Positions 1 to 10,048 are shown, counted from the stretch's first letter. The stretch is 64,000 bases of DNA from Hexactinellida sp. DTS-2022 (GCA_028753945.1 JAPNXP010000002.1:10354001-10418000); one strand, 5' to 3'. Made by a program: numbers and translations. The notes: generated from the sequence alone by a model not told the origin.

Positions 1-1416
1 AACTACCGTCCTATCAGCAATCTTACGTTTCTCTGCAAGCTGACTGAAAAAGCTGCTGCTACACAGGTTGCTGACCATATCATAGCTCACCACCTCTTCC
101 CCAAGACTAAATCCGCATACCGAAGACATCATAGCACCGAGACTGCGCTCCTGAAAGTAAAGAATGATATTCTACTAAATATGAACCAGCAACATCTTAC
201 ACTCCTTGTCCTTCTAGACCTCAGCTCTGCGTTTGATACAGTCGACCACACCATCCTGTTAACTCGTCTCCAATCGCATTTCGGCATCTGTGGTTCTTCT
301 CTCTCTCGGTTCGTTTCTTACCTTTCCAACAGAACGCCTTCTGTCTATATAGAAGGGAAAAGCTCACCTGCACTACCCGTCCTACACGGAATCCCTCAGG
401 GATCCTTCCTCGGACCACTTCTATTCACACTCTACTCAAGTCCTGTATTTGATCTTATCAAATCGCATTTACTTGAGATGCATTGCTACGCTGATGACAC
501 CCATCTTTATCTATCCTTCACACCCAACTCTCTAACATCTGAGCTTTCGGCACACCAAGCCATAGAATCATGTATTTCAGACGTCCGCCTCTGGCTCCTC
601 AACAACAAACTTCCTATAAATGACACCAAAACGGAGTTCCAGATCATCGGAACACTCCACCAACTGTCTAAAACCTCTATCAACACAATCTCCGTCGGCA
701 ACTCTTCAATCTCGCCGTCCAAAGAAGTGAAAAATCTCGGCTCTTGGTTTGACAACACGTTATCAATGTCTACTCATGTCACCAAGATTGCCTCGTCTTG
801 CTTCTACTATATCTACAATATCCGACGCATCCGAAAATACCTTTCACACAACGCCTGTGAGACGCTTGTCAATGCACTCGTCACATCATGTCTGAACTAC
901 TGCAACTCCTTACTCGATGGCCACCCTTCTACACTCATTTCCCGTCTCCAACGTGTCCAAAATAGCGCAGCCAGACTAATTCACAACACATCCAGATTCA
1001 CACCATCCTATCCCCTCCTCTTCGAACTCCACTGGCTGCCTGTAAAGTACCGCAACATCTTCAAAATCCTCATCATTACTTTTAAAGCCATTCACCATAT
1101 GGCCCCTGATTACATCACTGAGCTAATTAAGGTCAAGCAAACGCATCGAACACTAATATCAAACAACGCTATCCAACTTGAACATCTTCCCATCAGATTA
1201 TCCAAGACACACGGCAGCCGTTCATTTTCCTTCGCCGCCCCCACTGAATGGAATATCCTGCCCTCCAAGATTAGGCAATCTCAATCCCTCGATGTATTCA
1301 AAAACCTTCTTAAAACACACCTCTTTAACATTGCATACATACAAACAATAGTTTCACAGACATACTCACTGTCTAATCTACATACGCATGTATTACCTAT
1401 TGTACAGAGCACTTGA
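1..1416 (+). CDS. L2/CR1-clade LINE reverse transcriptase, 3' part of ORF2
   Basis: The frame is open from base 1 to the stop at 1414-1416, about 471 residues, so the ORF continues beyond the left edge and the start codon and endonuclease domain lie outside. RT motifs appear in order: YRPISN at residues 2-7, motif A (LLDLSSAFDTVDH) around residues 72-83, motif B (GIPQGSFLGPLLF) around 130-142, and motif C YADD at 163-166. The C-terminal region with RLQRVQNSAARLI and LHWLPVKYRNIFKI is typical of CR1/L2/Rex1-type LINEs. The protein would copy its RNA at a nicked chromosomal target in the nucleus. No stop or frameshift interrupts the visible part, which suggests a fairly young copy. Assignment to L2 rather than CR1 is less certain than the LINE call. 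Confidence 0.93.
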   Translation, partial: NYRPISNLTFLCKLTEKAAATQVADHIIAHHLFPKTKSAYRRHHSTETALLKVKNDILLNMNQQHLTLLVLLDLSSAFDTVDHTILLTRLQSHFGICGSSLSRFVSYLSNRTPSVYIEGKSSPALPVLHGIPQGSFLGPLLFTLYSSPVFDLIKSHLLEMHCYADDTHLYLSFTPNSLTSELSAHQAIESCISDVRLWLLNNKLPINDTKTEFQIIGTLHQLSKTSINTISVGNSSISPSKEVKNLGSWFDNTLSMSTHVTKIASSCFYYIYNIRRIRKYLSHNACETLVNALVTSCLNYCNSLLDGHPSTLISRLQRVQNSAARLIHNTSRFTPSYPLLFELHWLPVKYRNIFKILIITFKAIHHMAPDYITELIKVKQTHRTLISNNAIQLEHLPIRLSKTHGSRSFSFAAPTEWNILPSKIRQSQSLDVFKNLLKTHLFNIAYIQTIVSQTYSLSNLHTHVLPIVQST

Positions 1417-1446
1417 ACATATTTGTATGGAATCTGCGCTTTAAAA

Positions 1447-1471
1447 TTCATTATTATTATTATTATTATAT
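1447..1471 (+). repeat. (TTA)n 3' tail of the LINE
   Basis: About seven TTA units follow a roughly 30-bp 3' untranslated stretch after the LINE stop codon. L2/CR1-type LINEs often end in short tandem repeats instead of poly(A), so this probably marks the true 3' end of the element. Confidence 0.7.
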
Positions 1472-1486
1472 ATGGCACAGGATATG

Positions 1487-1733
1487 TCTTTAGCTAATAA
1501 TGATCTTGCGAACCACACACTTATCAGGTTGAGCCTGAAGAAATCACCCTATGGGACTTTTATAATACCATAATACTGCACGCCCCATAAAATCCAATTT
1601 AATGAAGATAATTTGATTTCGTTTTGAGTTTGGAACTAGCTATAATGTCTTTCATCATATATGTGATAATCAAAGACCTAACTTCAAAACGAGATTTATG
1701 TGTTTTTTTGCCTGGATCTGCCCTAATTTAACC
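1487..1733 (+). mobile_element. MITE family A, right-hand fragment (copy 1)
   Basis: This matches the right third of the complete family A copy at 62589-63308, including the block with CACACTTATCAGG, the stretch CCCTATGGGACTTTT and the right end ATTTAACC followed by TTAA at 1734-1737. The left part of the element is missing. There is no coding potential. Confidence 0.75.
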
Positions 1734-1737
1734 TTAA

Positions 1738-2951
1738 GGAGTCAGGAAGTTAAATATGGCCAGATTCTATAGAACGTCTCTACAAAGTTAATCAGAGCAC
1801 TCAATTTATACACTAACCGGCCAAAAGTATTTCAACAGCAATAATTGGTATTCCTACATTTGAGGTTATACCAGCATAATAACATTAGTAGATGTTACAA
1901 AATGGCTATTTACATGAAACGATATGTAAAGAATAATGAAACAGAAATTTTTCGAATTTACATTTTTGAGGAGTCACAAAGTTAAATATGGCCAGTTTCT
2001 ATAGAACAGCACCATAAAGTTAATCTTAGGGTAAATGATATGTCATTTAGTTCCATATTCACATACCTTGCTGTAACTCGGAAGGTATATAAGCTACAGA
2101 GTCAAACTTTGTCTTAATCAGAACACTTCAATTTTTATATCAGCATTACTGGAAGCACATAAAAAGTCTTCAAAAAAATTTCATTAAAAAAATTCTGAAG
2201 TATATTCATGTCAGGATGGATCAAAACTTCGTAAATCCTATCTTGCAGGGCCAGCAGGGGGCAGAAAATGGACCATCAGCTATAATTCCGTCAAATGGAA
2301 TCGTATTGGTTAGCAAATTTGGATTTAAACCTATTAGAATGACTCTAAACAGTTGAGATACTAAAATTCATATTTCTTCAAATTTAATATCTTTGACCAT
2401 ATATGGTTAGTTGGATGCGCCACTTTTGATGACGGAATAATTGATTATCTCACGAACGAGAAGTCGTCGCGACTAGCACTAACCATGTAACGATGTAAAT
2501 CAAGCAATACAAATTCGAAGGGCAACAAATTGGGACTACATACCATGTAGTTTACATTCCATGATATTGTTTACCATATATGGATGTGTCATGTGGCACA
2601 ATTTGATGACGTAAGCAAAAATTAAATCTTCGTTAGAGCTTAGTTCTAACTTCCGGAAGCCAACAGCGGCATATTTTAGACTTCTTTACCAGGATTATGA
2701 TTATATAACAAAGGAATTTAGACCCGTTATAAATGACCTGTGCCACGTTGTTTAGTGTCCTTTTGGCGGAATTTCATACGTAATTTGGGACGTTTTGTAC
2801 TTTTTTGACAAAAATATACATTAAAATCTTCTAGAAATCTTTTTGATGACTTTTATGTGCTTCCAGTCATGCTGATATATATATTGGAGTGTTCTGAATA
2901 ACTTTGTACCGACGTTCTATAGAAACTGGCCATATTTAACTTCCTGAATCC
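1738..2951. mobile_element. MITE family B with TTAA-GG ends
   Basis: The element starts GGAGTCAGGAAGTTAAATAT after TTAA (1734-1737) and ends with the inverted version before TTAA (2952-2955); the arms agree over roughly 100 bp. A third partial copy of the arm lies inside near 1968-2020. There is no ORF of note. TTAA on both sides with ends starting GG fits a TTAA-targeting family. Internal sequence near 2040-2110 resembles the arms of the foldback at 30032-30734, so the two families are related. The 5' TTAA is shared with the end of the preceding family A fragment. Confidence 0.75.
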
Positions 2952-2955
2952 TTAA

Positions 2956-3440
2956 AGATTATAAGCGTACGGAGTTGGTAGACAGTTTACATTTTTGAAT
3001 TATGACTTGGAATTTTTCTTGGCATTTCATCAAATTTCGCATAAAAAGATGAACTTTATATTCTTTTTTTGGTTTCAAAAGGTCGCAATATTTTTTATTT
3101 AGATCTTATCAAAATTCTAAACCGCCCACCAACTGCCCATAACGATGATCTATCTGATTGATCAAACAGTATAGAACTTTAGATTATATTGATCATAAAA
3201 AACACACACTTATCAGGCGGAGTCTGAAGAAATCCCCTATGGGACTTTTGTATTAGCATAAAACTGCACGGACAATAAAATCGAAGTTATAGCTGATAAT
3301 TTGATTTCGTTTTCAGTTTGAATCAAGCTATGATGTCTTCTATCTCATATCTGAAATACAAACTCCCACCTTCAAAACTAAATTCATGTGTTTTGTGGGT
3401 GAATCAGCCGTGATTAAACATTAAATTTTGATGTTTATCT
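2956..3440 (+). mobile_element. MITE family A, fragment (copy 2)
   Basis: Matches the central and right parts of family A, from GATTATAAGCGTACGGAG to the CACACTTATCAGG and CCTATGGGACTTTTG blocks. The right terminus is degraded (GTGATTAAACATTAA). It lies directly next to element B, in the same orientation as copy 1. Confidence 0.7.
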
Positions 3441-3569
3441 CTTAGAGGGCGCGAATTAGGCGAGATTAAGTTAATTTTCAGGGTTCTCGAAATGTGACAA
3501 TGACGTCATAACCTGTCGAGGTGTGAGAAATTTGAATGGAAACCTCGCGTTGTTGGTAGGTGCCACAGG

Positions 3570-3678
3570 TTGCCCATTATGCCAAAATCCCATTTGGAAA
3601 CCGTCCACTTTCTTCAATCAACTCGTAACATACAAACAAATATATACACACACTTATACGTATACCCATGCATGTGTT
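3570..3678 (+). repeat. Dispersed repeat H, copy 1
   Basis: The stretch ATGCCAAAATCCCATTTGG...TGTGTTTTAAT recurs in direct orientation at 56480-56595. Here it is followed at once by the satellite-like array, so it may be the edge sequence of that array. No coding content. Confidence 0.6.
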
Positions 3679-4250
3679 TTAATGCCAGGTGCACGAGGAT
3701 GCTGTCTCTGTAGGTATGCTGTTTGTCGTTGTCCACTTTCATTTAGTCTAATTATGCTATTTTCTCTGATATAGCCTCATACTTCAACAGGCACTATCGG
3801 CTAGGGTAAGGGGGAGACTGTGTACTCAGTGTATTGTTTATCGTTATCGACTTTGTTTTGAAAATAATTATACTTATTTCTAAAATATACCTACACACTT
3901 CAACAGTACCAAACGCCAGGTGAACAAGGATACTGTCCCCGTAGGTACGCTGTTTGTCAGTGTCCACTTTCATTTAGTCTAATTATGCCTATTTCTCTAA
4001 CATAGACTCACACTTAAACAGGCACTATCGGCCAGGGGAAGGGAGAGACTGTCCACTTAGTATATTGTTGTCGTAGTCCACTTTGGTTTGAATCTAATTA
4101 TGCTTTTCTCACAAATATACCACCACACTTCAACAGCACCTAACGCCAGGTGCACAAGGATACTGTCTCCGTAGGTACGCTGTTGTCAGTGTCCAATTTC
4201 ATTTATTAAAATTATGCCTATTTCTCTAATATAGATTCACATTTAACAGC
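3679..4250 (-). repeat. Satellite-like tandem array, about 115-bp monomers
   Basis: Repeating blocks GGTACGCTGTTTGTCAGTG, TCCACTTT...TTAGTCTAATTATG and CTCACACTTCAACAG occur about five times. Alternating monomer types make a dimer of roughly 235 bp (3679-3905, 3906-4140, then a partial one). The reverse complement of this family forms the array at 19596-20545, so the same satellite lies at two places in opposite orientation. Monomers are diverged, which suggests an old array. Confidence 0.75.
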
Positions 4251-6064
4251 AAAAGCCAAAATGGCTGTTAACAACAGATTCAACATCCGTGGAACTTACT
4301 GATCAAGAACTGCTTGTTAATTCACTTCTGTTACCAGAACTTGATTAAAGATCTCATCTATTTTGATATGTTGTATTCAATACTTTTTGCAAATTGTAGC
4401 ATAACTCCCATGACGTCATAACTTGTGAACCATGAACTATACAAATTATCTGAACATGTCAATCGATTTTTTGGTTCGATAACCTATATGTCAATAATAC
4501 ATTTTACAGCCTTAAAAATCCCATGATATTTCGACATATCCACAGATAAGTTTATGGTAATATCTCCACATTTAATACCGTTAATTAAGATGAAACAAAT
4601 ACGGCCACTCATCGAACTATTATCTTCATAATAGTTGGTGCGGCGTCGGCATTTATTTGTTAAGAATATTTTTTCATTAATTCTATTAAGAACGATGACA
4701 ACTTTCGATCAATTATGAAATCTGCTGTAGTCATTCACAAAAATAACTTCATTTATATGTATAAATCAGGTTTAATTGTTGATTAAAGGCTTCATAATCA
4801 GAAAACTTTAAACTTTTACTTAATCTGCACAATTTCTGATTAACAAATTTTGCATATATTATTCACTATATGGAGCTGTAGTTTGTTTATGTCTTGAGGA
4901 GTGTTTAGACAACTATTCCACATAGCATCTTTATGAGTAGAAATTAAAACAGTTAGCGATCCCTTCCATGTCATCAGAATTCCAATCACTTCACCAGTAT
5001 GTTTATGAAAATATTCGCAAGTCTTGATTAAAGTTCGGGTACATTTGACTTGCAAATGCGCCGCATCACTTTTGGAAATAAATATGTCCGGTCCTACAAT
5101 CCCCTGGGTCAGAGAACAGTGCTTTCGCTATTTAATTTAGTCCCGAATGCCCTTACATATTAGCTATTATTTAAATAAAAGTTTGACTCTCTAGCTCTTT
5201 TATCTTCAGAGTCACAGTCAATTATCTGAATATTGACGAAATTACGGACTATTATTGAATAAAATTTAATGAAATCTGAATATAAAGCATGTCAACCCAG
5301 ATTGGGTAGTTAGCAATGAGATGTTAAGGAGATAGTCCAGACAATTTGTTCTTCAAACGCTGGATCCAAATAATTTATGATAAATACTCCTCATTATATC
5401 ATGACAATCTATCTATCCAATTCTGAAATAAAATTTTGTTATGGACATTTTTTTAACCTTTTTGACGTCACCAAAGGTCAAAATCATCCTTTATAATAAT
5501 ATGGCCATAGAGGGGTGGACAATTGTAAATTCATGAAAAACGATAAATTTAGTTTAACATATTATTATAGTTGTTTTGGTTGTCAAAGATACAGCCCCTG
5601 GGATGGTGACAAGCCAGCCAGTAGTCTTTTGAAAATTCCTCAAAAACCGCAAGACAGTCTACGGTTAATCATCCTTTGGGACAAAAAATGCTAAAGATCC
5701 CGTCTATAAACCACAACAGAAGATGTCAAGTGTTCGCAGAAGAAATTGACTGCAATATAAACGAGGTACACAATAATAAATAGTCTTAAAAGTGTAAAAA
5801 TGGAGGTTCATTTTTATTAATGCTGCAATGAACTACGAATAATAAGTAAATAATGCGGTGAATCAGTGAATATCACAACAAATTAATCTAACCAAGGATA
5901 CGCCATGAGCTAATTAGTTAACGATTTTATATATTCACGCTAATTTCCTGATTATTAGGTTCAAAGTTGCCACTATTAATCACGCTTGTACCCTATGAAA
6001 TCGTAAATTTATTTACATAGGATTATGCCATCAATTCTTATATTTCAATACATCATATGTATTA
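4251..6064. other. AT-rich non-coding stretch
   Basis: No convincing gene is seen apart from the possible transposase scrap at 4840-5055. Around 5165-5225 there is a short match to the arms of the 30-kb foldback (AAGTTTGACTCTCTAGCTC), and around 5455-5500 a piece (GACGTCACCAAAGGTCAAAATC) that recurs inverted near 62490-62515. The rest looks like degraded repeats. Confidence 0.5.
4840..5055 (-). pseudogene. Possible piggyBac-type transposase scrap
   Basis: A 71-residue frame reads TGEVIGILMTWKGSLTVLIS followed by THKDAM. This recalls the piggyBac core segment in which a hydrophobic strand, W-x-D-K-R-D-V and L-S-T follow each other. The key acidic residue of the W-x-D motif is not conserved here, and nothing clear follows on either side. 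The only contextual support is the abundance of TTAA-flanked elements in the window. It may equally be a chance frame. Confidence 0.2.
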
Positions 6065-6562
6065 ACCACTCTATTAGTTACACTTGCAAAATAAAGTCAT
6101 TCGTTTAACCAGAACTAAGACAATTTAAACATTCGAAGCATATCATTTTACAGCTATTAACCATAATTGTCAATTAACAGATTTGATTTTGAACTATTCT
6201 AAACATATCACACTGGAACCTGCCCGGGTTTTACTCCATAATACACACTATTTTAGTTCGTTACTGTATTCCGTTTGAGTTAATTTGCGAGATTATTTGT
6301 TTATTATTTGTCAAAATTGGTGTGTTAGAAGAGTTTAGTTTGAATATGACATCTGAGAGACAATTTGTTATCAGTTTACTCCCTTTAACCCCTCTATTAT
6401 TTACACTTGCTAAATAAAGTCATTCGTTTAACCAGAACTAAGACCATTTACGCATTCGAAGCATAGCATTTTACAGCTATTTACCATAATTGTCAATTAA
6501 CAGATTTGATTTTGAACTATTCTAACACATCACACCTGAACCTGCCCGGGTTTACTTTTTGA
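6065..6562 (+). repeat. Direct repeat R, one full and one partial tandem unit (left side)
   Basis: A unit containing GTTTAACCAGAACTAAGAC, ACAGCTATTAACCATAATTG and GAACCTGCCCGGGTTTTAC runs from about 6065 to 6393. It begins again at about 6394 and stops after CCTGCCCGGGTTTAC near 6557. A further full copy lies at 16478-16766 in the same orientation, about 95% identical by eye. The copies bracket the GC-rich island. Confidence 0.8.
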
Positions 6563-7157
6563 ATGGTATCCTTTAGATACGGGACACAGAGATTTCGCCC
6601 AAGCTCCAAGGCTCATCAGTAACGCTACTACGTTATATCTCTTAATACAAGTGTTTTTGTGATACTTGGATATACCTTACCCTGTGCCCCACCAAGGAGT
6701 CCAACTAGTGTTTTTCCCTTAATGAGTATCAAAATAGGTCGAGGACGGAGTTCACTACTGAGGCTTTTGTCTGAGGTTGGACCCACGCTGCCCTATGCAT
6801 GAGGATTCACTTCGCTGATCGGTACCCCAAGCAACGTCCTTATTAGCGGCCTCCCCCGGATCAGTGAATCGCCCATAATGGCATCTAAATGGTACCCACT
6901 GCACCGGCCCATTATGACTATGACTATGATCCATCCCGAGTACGCACAGCTGTAGTCTAATTTCCCGCAACCATGGAGCCACCCGCGTGTCAATATGGGT
7001 TGGGGACCCTTTGCTCTCTGGAGTTCAGTGCAACTAGTCACAAAGAAGAGTTTTTAGCTTTTATCAAGTCAAATGATATCCTTAAGATACGGGACACAGA
7101 GATTTCGCCCAGGCTCCAAGGCTCATCAGTAATGCTACTACGTTATATCTCTTAATC
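6563..7157 (+). repeat. Two approximately 85-bp direct repeats enclosing a 425-bp GC-richer segment
   Basis: GATACGGGACACAGAGATTT...CTACGTTATATCTCTTAAT occurs at about 6576-6645 and again at about 7086-7157. The enclosed segment (6735-7040) is markedly richer in GC than its surroundings and includes CCGGATCAGTGAATCGCCC. I see no clear protein in it. The arrangement could be a tandem fragment of a retroelement's untranslated region. Family not recognised. Confidence 0.6.
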
Positions 7158-7239
7158 CAAATGTTTTCTTGAATACACCAGAACCAAGTCTTCCACTGAT
7201 ACTAGCCACTGTCGTGGCCCATTCTCCAGACACAAGTGT

Positions 7240-7392
7240 CTTCATTACTTGCCACTTCGTGGCTGACAGCACCGCTGTAGCCAACGAAAAAAAAGCATGG
7301 GGGTTTAGGGGGTGCAGCCACCCCAAGAAAAGAAAAAACGTGGGAACCATTCGAAATCCAAATAGAATAAGGAGAAACGACAACATGAGAGA
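7240..7392 (+). repeat. GC-hairpin repeat L, copy 1
   Basis: GCACCGCTGTAGCCAAC, then a G-run / GCAGCC / C-run hairpin, then AAGAAAAGAAAAAACGTGGG and ATTCGAAATCCAAA. The same string of blocks recurs at 8010-8150 with a stronger G7-CGCA-GC7-like stem. The two copies stand about 770 bp apart in direct orientation and enclose purine-rich DNA and triplet arrays. Confidence 0.7.
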
Positions 7393-7424
7393 CGGAATAC
7401 ATTATATATCCTCAATATTAATTA

Positions 7425-7442
7425 ATATATATATATATATAT
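7425..7442. repeat. (AT)n microsatellite
   Basis: A short run of TA dinucleotides separates hairpin repeat L from a purine-rich stretch (7447-7665) rich in GAGGA and GACGA triplets. The latter gives long open frames on both strands but no recognisable protein. Confidence 0.6.
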
Positions 7443-7710
7443 ATTCCTTAGATGGAGGGGAGGAGGGGAGACGACGACCTCGACGGCGCCAAGGAGAATG
7501 AGGAAGTTTAAGATTGTTGCGAGAACGCTGACGAGAAGTAGGACGAGGACGAGGACGAGCACGAGCACGAGGACCAGAAGAAAGAGATGAGACCAAGGAA
7601 GAGGAGGAGGATTTCAACAAGGACACTGGAAGAGGACGAGAACGAGGCGAAGGGTGACATTTTGGAATCCACAACCACTGACTACCTGTCTATCACTATA
7701 AATTAGTATT

Positions 7711-7742
7711 ATAATAATAATAATAATTATTATTATTATTAA
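7711..7742. repeat. (TAA)n/(TTA)n perfect inverted triplet repeat
   Basis: About five TAA units run directly into about five TTA units, making a short palindrome that could fold on itself. Confidence 0.75.
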
Positions 7743-7795
7743 CAACCATTAGACGACCAGGAAGAATCAGGGGGAGGAGGAGGAGGAGGTCCGAA

Positions 7796-7910
7796 TACTA
7801 CTACTACTACTACTACCACTACTACTACTACTACCACTACTACTACTACCACTACTACTACTACCACTACTACTACCACTACTACTACCACTACTACTAC
7901 TACTACTACT

Positions 7911-7949
<39 letters not shown>

Positions 7950-7994
7950 AAGTAGTAGTAGTAGTTGTAGTAGTTGTAGTAGTAGTACTAGTAC
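7796..7994. repeat. Long inverted (ACT)n/(AGT)n triplet array
   Basis: About 115 bp of ACT/CCACT triplets end at the centre near 7908-7912 and turn into about 80 bp of TAG triplets with a few TTG variants. The two halves are complementary, so one strand can form a hairpin of about 80 bp. Frames through it are serine, threonine or leucine homopolymer shadows, not genes. Confidence 0.85.
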
Positions 7995-8009
7995 TAGTTG
8001 TGGAATATA

Positions 8010-8152
8010 TCCACTTCCTGACGCACAGCACTGCTGTAGCCAACAGGAAAGAAGCAGGGGGGTTTGGGGGGGCGCAGCCCCCCCAAGAAAAGAAAAAACG
8101 TGGGAACGATTCGAAATCCAAACACAACAAGGAGAAACGATCAAGATTTAGA
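8010..8152 (+). repeat. GC-hairpin repeat L, copy 2
   Basis: Second copy of the repeat at 7240-7392, with a stem of seven G facing seven C around CGCA, followed by AAGAAAAGAAAAAACGTGGG. Such G-loop-C stems resemble the ends of the MITE family at 18736-19395 only superficially. Confidence 0.7.
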
Positions 8153-8418
8153 GACAGACGCGACGTGTCCTCAACCAGTAGCCTACTTGCTGCCAACCAG
8201 TAGCATACTTGTCAGTCTTTCACGGTTAGGAGGAATCAATTTTGTCGCGACATGGCGGGACATGGCGGGACAAAGAACCTTAGTACATTACTAAGTGACG
8301 TTGGATTGCTATTACTAATACCTATTACTTTATAGACGTTCTAGTCTTTAATTATACTTTTAAATAGTCCTACTTACTAATTAGTGTATTCATTTGATTA
8401 TCAACCTTGCTCAAATGG

Positions 8419-8426
8419 TATAAAAC
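8419..8426 (+). promoter_or_regulatory. Possible TATA box at the left part of the GC-rich island
   Basis: GGTATAAAACG is a good TATA element. It stands about 160 bp upstream of a set of small CCAC/GTGG hairpins and about 1.1 kb upstream of the first island ORF. No initiator was identified. Confidence 0.3.
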
Positions 8427-8582
8427 GAGACGTCCCGTTAAAACTAGTTGCCCTAAAAAGCGTGACGATTCTCAAGTAGGCAGTAGATAGATTCTCAATA
8501 GACACTTTCGTGCCCATCAGCTACCATGGCACATTTATGCTGAGCAACTCAACAAGACATTACTCGTGTTACGTGGATAGTC

Positions 8583-8715
8583 TCCACTCTGTGGAGCGTT
8601 GTTGGCCACTCTGCTGCACGGATTGTTTCAACTGTGTGGACGGATAAAAAGCTAAACCCCCTTGGCCGGTTAGTATCCACTTTGTGGACGGATGGATAGT
8701 AGCCACATGCGTGGC
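8583..8715. promoter_or_regulatory. Cluster of short CCAC-loop-GTGG palindromes
   Basis: Three palindromes stand close together: TCCACTCTGTGGA (8583-8595), TCCACTTTGTGGA (8676-8688) and GCCACATGCGTGGC (8702-8715). GTGTGGACGGATA near 8635 carries a half-site. Similar dyads in a non-coding leader could be binding sites for a dimeric protein; that role is inferred only from the symmetry. Confidence 0.4.
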
Positions 8716-8961
8716 GTACATCATTGCCACAGCCAGTGGGCCAATTAGTAGAGGGGCACAACACAATTAGTATCAAGTAATAATGTGCTGCAAGCATTTT
8801 TTGCAGCACACAACTACCCATTCTAAATATACCCATTCACGTCAATCAATTCATCTATTAATTAACGTCAATCACTATCCCCAATCCATTTAAACTGATC
8901 ATTAGAATAGTGAACATTCCAACTCCCAACCAACCAAAAGTATACACATTTAGATTGAACT

Positions 8962-9131
8962 ACGTCAATGTAATCACTACACCAGTGTTAACGATGCTGA
9001 CACAGTACAATTGACAAGCACAAACTTACCGCATCCAATCCTAATACGTCAATGGTAATCATTACACCATTGTTAACTACGCACACAGTACAATTGACAA
9101 GCACAAACTTACCCCATCCAATCCCAATACG
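8962..9131 (+). repeat. Two approximately 85-bp tandem repeats upstream of a TATA box
   Basis: The unit contains GTCAATG-TAATCA, ACACAGTACAATTGACAAGC and ACAAACTTACC-CATCCAATC. It is present twice, at about 8962-9046 and 9047-9131, with a few substitutions. Each boundary carries ACGTCAA, close to a CRE half-site. Placement just upstream of TATAAAAG suggests promoter or enhancer repeats. Confidence 0.75.
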
Positions 9132-9182
9132 TCAACCAGCCATGTACGCACACTTTCCAAATCCACACGAAGAGGCTGCTGG

Positions 9183-9190
9183 TATAAAAG
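9183..9190 (+). promoter_or_regulatory. TATA box of the GC-rich island
   Basis: TATAAAAG in GC-richer flanks, 50 bp downstream of the tandem repeats. Downstream, a long C/T tract with TTCTCATAG near 9361-9416 looks like a 3' splice site ahead of the first ORF. A transcript starting about 30 bp after the box would run through all the island ORFs. Confidence 0.5.
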
Positions 9191-9523
9191 CAAGCCAGGA
9201 ATTAATACTTTTACTCTTCCTTCCCACCCACCCGAACATGCTTTATGTGCACCAGCCTAGCAATTCCCCTTTTCTAATCGCCTCCTCCAAGTTGGACTTA
9301 TTTAGTACATCTGTTCTACCCGCATTAGTTATCCCTTACTTTAAGGCTACATTTCCCCCTTTCCCCCCCCCCCCCCCTATCTCAATTAATTATTTTATTC
9401 TCTTCCTTCTCATAGTTGGTTAGATACTATCCGATACTATCCGCTGTAAACCTAACGACCGACCGACCGACCGATCGACCCACCGCTCGACCGACCTACC
9501 CATCTAGCTATCCTACCTCATCT

Positions 9524-10048
9524 ATGGATCCATTTTATTACCCAGGATCGTCTGCCTCCGCCTCCGCCTCCTCCTCCGAGTCCGAGTCCTCCGCATCCTC
9601 CCTCTATCCCTCCTATCCAGGGACAACAGTCAGGTCGAAGAAGACTAAGAAGACTGTTAAACCTCCTCCCACGTACTATCCTCTACGCGACGTATATGCC
9701 TTCCGGCAATCCACCACCACCAGGGACACCTCTGTGTCCCTTTTATCCTTGTCAGCTGGGCCGGTGGAATCGCCTGCACCACTTTTACCCTCTCAACTAC
9801 AACTACCAGCAGCAGCAGCACCAGTAGCTCCACCTTCTCCACCCCATTCCTCACAGTCACAATCTCCGATACCCGTTTCTCAACCAGGCTTCTGGGAACC
9901 GTTTGACGAGATGAGCCTGGACGACCTTGCTCCTGCTCCTGCTCCTGCTCCTGCAATTCTCCACACAACTATCAGCACCATATGCAGCACCAGCAGTACT
10001 AGTAACAACGCCAGCGGCGGCGGCACCACCACCACAAGCAGTCCCTAA
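9524..10048 (+). CDS. Island ORF 1: Pro/Ser/Ala-rich protein of unknown function
   Basis: From the ATG at 9524 the frame gives about 174 residues beginning MDPFYYPG. I chose this start over the longer frame because the upstream extension is repetitive (CCGACCGACCGA) and follows a probable 3' splice site (CTTCTCATAG, about 9407-9416). It has serine/alanine- and proline-rich low-complexity stretches, a basic patch (RSKKTKKTVK) and an acidic segment (FDEMSLDDL) before an Ala-Pro repeat. I do not recognise a family. It reads in the same direction as the reverse transcriptase and is separated by 3 bp from the next ORF. A short similar acidic segment (DEMDLEELPPL) occurs in ORF 4, hinting at duplicated modules. 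Confidence 0.4.
   Translation: MDPFYYPGSSASASASSSESESSASSLYPSYPGTTVRSKKTKKTVKPPPTYYPLRDVYAFRQSTTTRDTSVSLLSLSAGPVESPAPLLPSQLQLPAAAAPVAPPSPPHSSQSQSPIPVSQPGFWEPFDEMSLDDLAPAPAPAPAILHTTISTICSTSSTSNNASGGGTTTTSSP

Noticed and set aside
221-758. Minus-strand ORFs inside the LINE
   Set aside because: Antisense shadows of the reverse transcriptase frame.
7402-8196. Several ORFs of 60-125 residues on both strands, rich in Ser, Thr, Leu or Arg
   Set aside because: They are translations of triplet arrays, purine-rich tracts and the G-run/C-run hairpin; the same sequence is open in several frames at once.
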